Part shown: piece after piece, positions 6,206-9,416 of the stretch
Position numbering within the stretch: the first letter of the stretch is position 1
Layout of the letters: each line of letters opens with the position of its first letter
NCBI GenBank assembly: GCA_902803245.1
Contig: CADCPJ010000396.1
Location: 1 to 9,416 of the forward strand
Source: an uncultured Lachnospiraceae bacterium
Lineage (GTDB): Bacteria > Bacillota > Clostridia > Lachnospirales > Lachnospiraceae
Length of the DNA: 9,416 nucleotides
Direction: 5' to 3'
The notes under the pieces: model-generated
What the model was told of the DNA's origin: nothing
What the model saw: only the letters and a program-made list of their open reading frames with translations
The model's database searches: none
Translations under genes and position numbers: made by a program

Positions 6206-7081
6206 ATGGAATTCTTGACCGCCTTACTGCTCGGTGTTGTACAGGGGATAACTGAGTTTCTGCCGGTCAGCTCAACGGGGCATCTTGTGTTTCTCGAACA
6301 GCTTTTTGGCTTTCAGACCCCGGCAACACTGTTTCATGCATTTGTCCACCTGGGAAGCGCGGCCGCGGTAATTCTCGCTTTCCGCAAGGATGTCATCCGG
6401 CTTCTCATGGAGAGCGGCCGGATCCTTGACGGAGCGCTGAAGAATTGCGGCATCTTTTTCCGGTCCGTCCGGAAGGGAGTGGATCCCGATTACACGAAAG
6501 CCGTCCGCACCAACTTCAGGAGGCTTGCCCAGATGATCGCCGCGGCGACCGTGCCGACAGCGCTCGTCGGAGTCTTTTTTTCGATCACGGCTTCCGGGAG
6601 CATGAGCCGTCTGGTTTTTGCCGGAGTCGGCTTTCTCCTGACCGGTGTGATTCTTCTCGTCTCTTCCATGCTGAAGCCGAAAAATGAGATGCCGAAGGAC
6701 ATCCCCATGAACAGGATGTTCCTCATCGGCTTCGCGCAGGGGTTCTCCGTATTTCCCGGCATCTCGCGCTTTGCCGTGACCATGTGCGGCGGCATCCTGA
6801 GCGGATTCGGCAAGAAGACTGCGCTCAGGGTCTCGTTTCTTCTTTTTATTCCGGCTGCGATCGGCAGCTTCATCTTTGAGGTCATCCGGGCAGGCGCAGG
6901 AGGACAGTTCACTCCGACCGTCCTTATGATGTGCCTCACGGGTATGATCGCATCCGCTGTCGTCGGATTCATATTTATCCGTCAGACGCTGCGATTTGTT
7001 CAGACGCGTTCTTTGAAGGGGTTCGCGTACTATGCGTTTTTTGCCGGCATTGTCGCGGTGACTGCCGGTTTCCTGCTTTAG
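6206..7081 (+). CDS. uppP: undecaprenyl-diphosphatase (BacA/UppP)
   Basis: This 291-residue integral membrane enzyme dephosphorylates undecaprenyl pyrophosphate so the lipid carrier can be reused in wall synthesis. Overexpression of the family gives bacitracin resistance. Motif 1 is QGITEFLPVSSTGH at 13-26 with Gln13-xxx-Glu17, Ser22-Ser23 and His26. Motif 2 is PGISRFAVT (184-192) with Arg188 and Thr192 at the E. coli Arg174 and Thr178 positions. The usual SRSGAT core is changed to SRFAVT. Hydrophobic segments occur throughout, with a basic loop at about 65-105 (KNCGIFFRSVRKGVDPDYTKAVR) that makes it longer than the E. coli 273-residue form. The ATG at 6206 begins MEFLTALLLGVVQG as in relatives. 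The nearest purine-rich site, GAGGAG (6185-6190), is 15 nt away inside yebC, so initiation is probably coupled to yebC. Confidence 0.93.
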   Translation: MEFLTALLLGVVQGITEFLPVSSTGHLVFLEQLFGFQTPATLFHAFVHLGSAAAVILAFRKDVIRLLMESGRILDGALKNCGIFFRSVRKGVDPDYTKAVRTNFRRLAQMIAAATVPTALVGVFFSITASGSMSRLVFAGVGFLLTGVILLVSSMLKPKNEMPKDIPMNRMFLIGFAQGFSVFPGISRFAVTMCGGILSGFGKKTALRVSFLLFIPAAIGSFIFEVIRAGAGGQFTPTVLMMCLTGMIASAVVGFIFIRQTLRFVQTRSLKGFAYYAFFAGIVAVTAGFLL

Positions 7082-7109
7082 AAAAACATGTGACCGTCAG
7101 GGGGTATAG

Positions 7110-9416
7110 ATGGCATCGTCTACTGCAAGAAAACAGACCGCAAGGTCTGCATCTTTTGGGAGAACCTCTTCGGGAGGGGGAAGGAGCTCCTCGGGGGGAA
7201 AGGGAAGAAGCACCTCATCAGCCTCCCGGAAAACTTCATCCAACCGTTCCGGGAAGCGCTCGTCCGCGTCCTCCAAGGTGACGGCAATCCGGCCTGAGAA
7301 AGAAAGGACGGATGCGCGGGTTGGAAGGGAGATCCGGATCTGCGTCGTCGCGGTGATCTCGATTCTCCTTCTTCTTGGTAATCTCGGACTCATAGGCAGC
7401 GTCGGCAATATGGTCAGCGACGTGCTCTTCGGGCTCTTCGGGCTCATGGCCTATGTCTTTCCATTTGTTCTGTTTTTCGGATATGCGTTCTTTGAGGCCA
7501 ACAGGAAGAACGCCCTCATCGCAAGAAAGATGTTCGGGCTGGTTCTTCTGTTTCTCTTTTTGTGCGCATTCTTACAGCTTCTCACACTCGGCTTCAACAA
7601 GGATCTGCCGATCGGGGAACTCTACCGGATCCCGTCGGAGGATCACACGGGAGGCGGTTTTTTGGGAGGCATCATCGTGTATGCCTTCGGCTCCCTCCTC
7701 GGTGTGGTCGGGGCTTATGTCCTGACGGTTGCGGGACTTGTGATCGCTTCCATTATTCTCACGCAGAGACCGCTCATCACGGAATTCGGCTCAAAGAGCA
7801 CGAGGGCGGCCCGCGCCGCATCCGAGCGCCGCAAGGTCTTATCTGCCGAGCGAAGCGAAAGGCGCCTCATGAAGAGGGAGGCCCGCGCAAAAAGAAAGGC
7901 GGAAGAGGAGGACTATGACGACGGAGAGGACTACGTGGACCTCGACGAGGACTACGGGAGCGATCCTCTCACGAAAGTGACTCTGAAAAAGCGCGCGAAG
8001 AAGAGCGCGAAGACGGAGGAGGAGCAGCCGGTCAAGGTGATGCAGTCCGCGATGCCGTCCTTCCTCGCGGATACTTCATCTGAGAAGAACAAGTCCCGCG
8101 CGGGCTCCTCAAAGAAACAGACCGTCCCGGCCTCCGCGCTTACCGAGTCGATCCGGAAGCTCAACAGTCAGCCTGCCTTCACGGCTGACGAGGGAGAGAC
8201 GATTTTCGCCATGCCGTCCTTCTTAAGGGCAAATGAAAGGAAACAGCCGCATAAAGAGCCGTCTTCCGCTCATGAGGCGGTCCTTGCTCCGGATCCTTAC
8301 GACATCGAGATCGAAAATGAACCGCTGACGAATAAGACTGAGGACCTCTCTTACGAGGGCGTCCCGTTTGGTGAGGAAGTAAGGGAGAGCACGCCAGGCG
8401 GAGCGGCTCTTATGGAGAGGGAAGCGGAAGCCTCCGCTTCCTTAAATGAGACAAGGACCGGGAGAGGCCGGGACTCCTCCGCGAAAGAGAAGCCTTCCAC
8501 AAAGAAGGAGAAGCAGGAGGGAATCGCGAATATCTCTTCGGAGATCGAAAAGTCCGCGCCGAAGAAGCCGGAGTACGAGCTGCCCCCGACCCGGCTGCTC
8601 ACAAAGGGCAAACCCGCGAAGGGCGACTCGAGGCAGCACCTCATGGACACGGCGGCCAAACTCCAGCAGACGCTTGAGAACTTCGGAGTGAATGTGAAGG
8701 TCGTCAACGTGAGCCGCGGCCCGACAGTGACCAGGTACGAGCTTCAGCCGGATATGGGTGTTAAGGTCAGCCGCATCGTGAATCTGCAGGACGACATCAA
8801 GCTGAACCTTGCGACCTCCGAGATCCGGATCGAGGCCCCGATCCCCGGGAAAGCCGCGGTCGGCATCGAGGTGCCGAATAAGGAGATCGCGCCGGTCATG
8901 CTGCACGACATCATTGACTGCGAGGAGTTCAGGAACAGCAAGGCGAAGCTGCCTTTTGCCGTGGGCAAGGACATCGGGGGGAGGCCGGTCATCGCGGACA
9001 TCGAGAAGATGCCCCACCTCTTAATTGCCGGCGCAACCGGATCCGGCAAATCGGTCTGCATCAACACCCTGATCGTGAGCATTCTCTACGGGTGCACGCC
9101 GGACCAGGTCCGCTTCCTCATGATCGACCCGAAGGTCGTGGAGCTCAAGATATACGACGGCATCCCGCACCTCCTCATTCCGGTTGTGACCGACGCGAAG
9201 AAGGCGGCCGGAGCCCTCAACTGGGCCGTGCAGGAGATGACTGACAGATACAACAAGTTTGCGCAGTACCCGGGCGTCCGCGACCTGAAATCCTACAACG
9301 CCCGCGTGAAGAAGATGAACCGCGAGCTGGATGAAAATGAGGTGATCCCGGAGATGCCGAGGATCATCGTCATCGTGGATGAGCTGGCGGACCTCATGAT
9401 GGTCGCCTCTTCCGAA
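7110..9416 (+). CDS. ftsK: FtsK/SpoIIIE DNA translocase (3' truncated)
   Basis: The frame is open from ATG 7110 to the window end, giving 769 residues. AGGGGG (7099-7104) lies 5 nt upstream. The protein is a septum-located ATP-driven motor that moves chromosomal DNA during division or sporulation. Residues 1-56 are a Ser/Arg/Lys/Gly-rich basic tail. About four hydrophobic segments follow: 77-98, 105-128, 141-161 and 184-217 (long enough for one helix, possibly two). Residues 221-490 are a long charged linker (acidic run EEEDYDDGEDYVDLDEDYG, and AMPSFL at 314-319 and again at 367-372). The motor begins near PTRLL (493-497), with the alpha domain (NVSRGPTVTRYE, APIPGKAAVGIEVPN) and the start of the RecA-like beta domain. 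Walker A is GATGSGKS (641-648) and Walker B is IIVIVDELADLMM (Asp757, Glu758). The rest of beta and the gamma DNA-reading domain lie beyond the window. SpoIIIE and FtsK cannot be told apart from this part. Confidence 0.95.
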   Translation, partial: MASSTARKQTARSASFGRTSSGGGRSSSGGKGRSTSSASRKTSSNRSGKRSSASSKVTAIRPEKERTDARVGREIRICVVAVISILLLLGNLGLIGSVGNMVSDVLFGLFGLMAYVFPFVLFFGYAFFEANRKNALIARKMFGLVLLFLFLCAFLQLLTLGFNKDLPIGELYRIPSEDHTGGGFLGGIIVYAFGSLLGVVGAYVLTVAGLVIASIILTQRPLITEFGSKSTRAARAASERRKVLSAERSERRLMKREARAKRKAEEEDYDDGEDYVDLDEDYGSDPLTKVTLKKRAKKSAKTEEEQPVKVMQSAMPSFLADTSSEKNKSRAGSSKKQTVPASALTESIRKLNSQPAFTADEGETIFAMPSFLRANERKQPHKEPSSAHEAVLAPDPYDIEIENEPLTNKTEDLSYEGVPFGEEVRESTPGGAALMEREAEASASLNETRTGRGRDSSAKEKPSTKKEKQEGIANISSEIEKSAPKKPEYELPPTRLLTKGKPAKGDSRQHLMDTAAKLQQTLENFGVNVKVVNVSRGPTVTRYELQPDMGVKVSRIVNLQDDIKLNLATSEIRIEAPIPGKAAVGIEVPNKEIAPVMLHDIIDCEEFRNSKAKLPFAVGKDIGGRPVIADIEKMPHLLIAGATGSGKSVCINTLIVSILYGCTPDQVRFLMIDPKVVELKIYDGIPHLLIPVVTDAKKAAGALNWAVQEMTDRYNKFAQYPGVRDLKSYNARVKKMNRELDENEVIPEMPRIIVIVDELADLMMVASSE

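Noticed and set aside
7110..7170. FtsK N-terminus contains ARKQTARS, resembling the histone H3 tail
   Set aside because: The whole 56-residue tail is low-complexity Ser/Arg/Lys, so a short match is expected by chance, and a cytoplasmic tail has no evident route to a host nucleus.
7453..7918. + strand ORFs of 90 and 118 codons in the FtsK region
   Set aside because: The FtsK frame is open throughout and encodes membrane segments and the linker there. The other frames are shadows.

Overview
The window carries chromosomal housekeeping genes of a GC-rich (by eye, near 58-60 %) Gram-positive bacterium. The most likely source is a clostridial member of the Bacillota, perhaps Lachnospiraceae. This is inferred from the eukaryote-like NADP isocitrate dehydrogenase, a two-domain ABC-F ATPase, an Nnr-Alr gene pair, a SpoIIIE/FtsK translocase with a long charged linker, G-rich Shine-Dalgarno sites and a TTG start. 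No species can be named. All recognisable genes are on the + strand. I see no mobile element, phage gene, CRISPR array, tRNA or rRNA, and no gap longer than 300 bases (the longest is 323-507).

Layout: 2-322 is the C-terminal quarter of an isocitrate dehydrogenase. 323-507 is a structured spacer with a tiny possible ORF, a repeated stem element and a 17-bp hairpin that abuts the ribosome binding site of the next gene. 508-2421 encodes an ABC-F protein and overlaps by 8 nt the gene for the bifunctional NAD(P)HX repair enzyme Nnr (2414-4069). A short spacer with a weak terminator precedes alanine racemase (4164-5345, TTG start). A 113-nt spacer carrying the second copy of the repeated element precedes yebC (5459-6193). 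After 12 nt comes undecaprenyl-diphosphatase uppP (6206-7081), then an FtsK/SpoIIIE translocase (from 7110) that runs off the window's end.

Functional themes: alr (D-alanine), uppP (lipid carrier recycling) and ftsK (septal DNA transport) serve the cell wall and division. The ABC-F protein and YebC both belong to families that act on the ribosome. Nnr repairs damaged nicotinamide cofactors.

There is no clearly new multi-gene system here. The points most worth a second look are non-coding. One is the attenuator-like hairpin directly in front of the ABC-F start. The other is a two-copy element (stem arms CCGAAAG/CTTGCGG plus the shared 16-mer GTCCCTTGCGGAGATA) found only upstream of the ABC-F and yebC genes. 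Also unusual are a Gly/Pro/Ser linker with a 60-nt internal duplication in Nnr, and a changed second catalytic motif in UppP.
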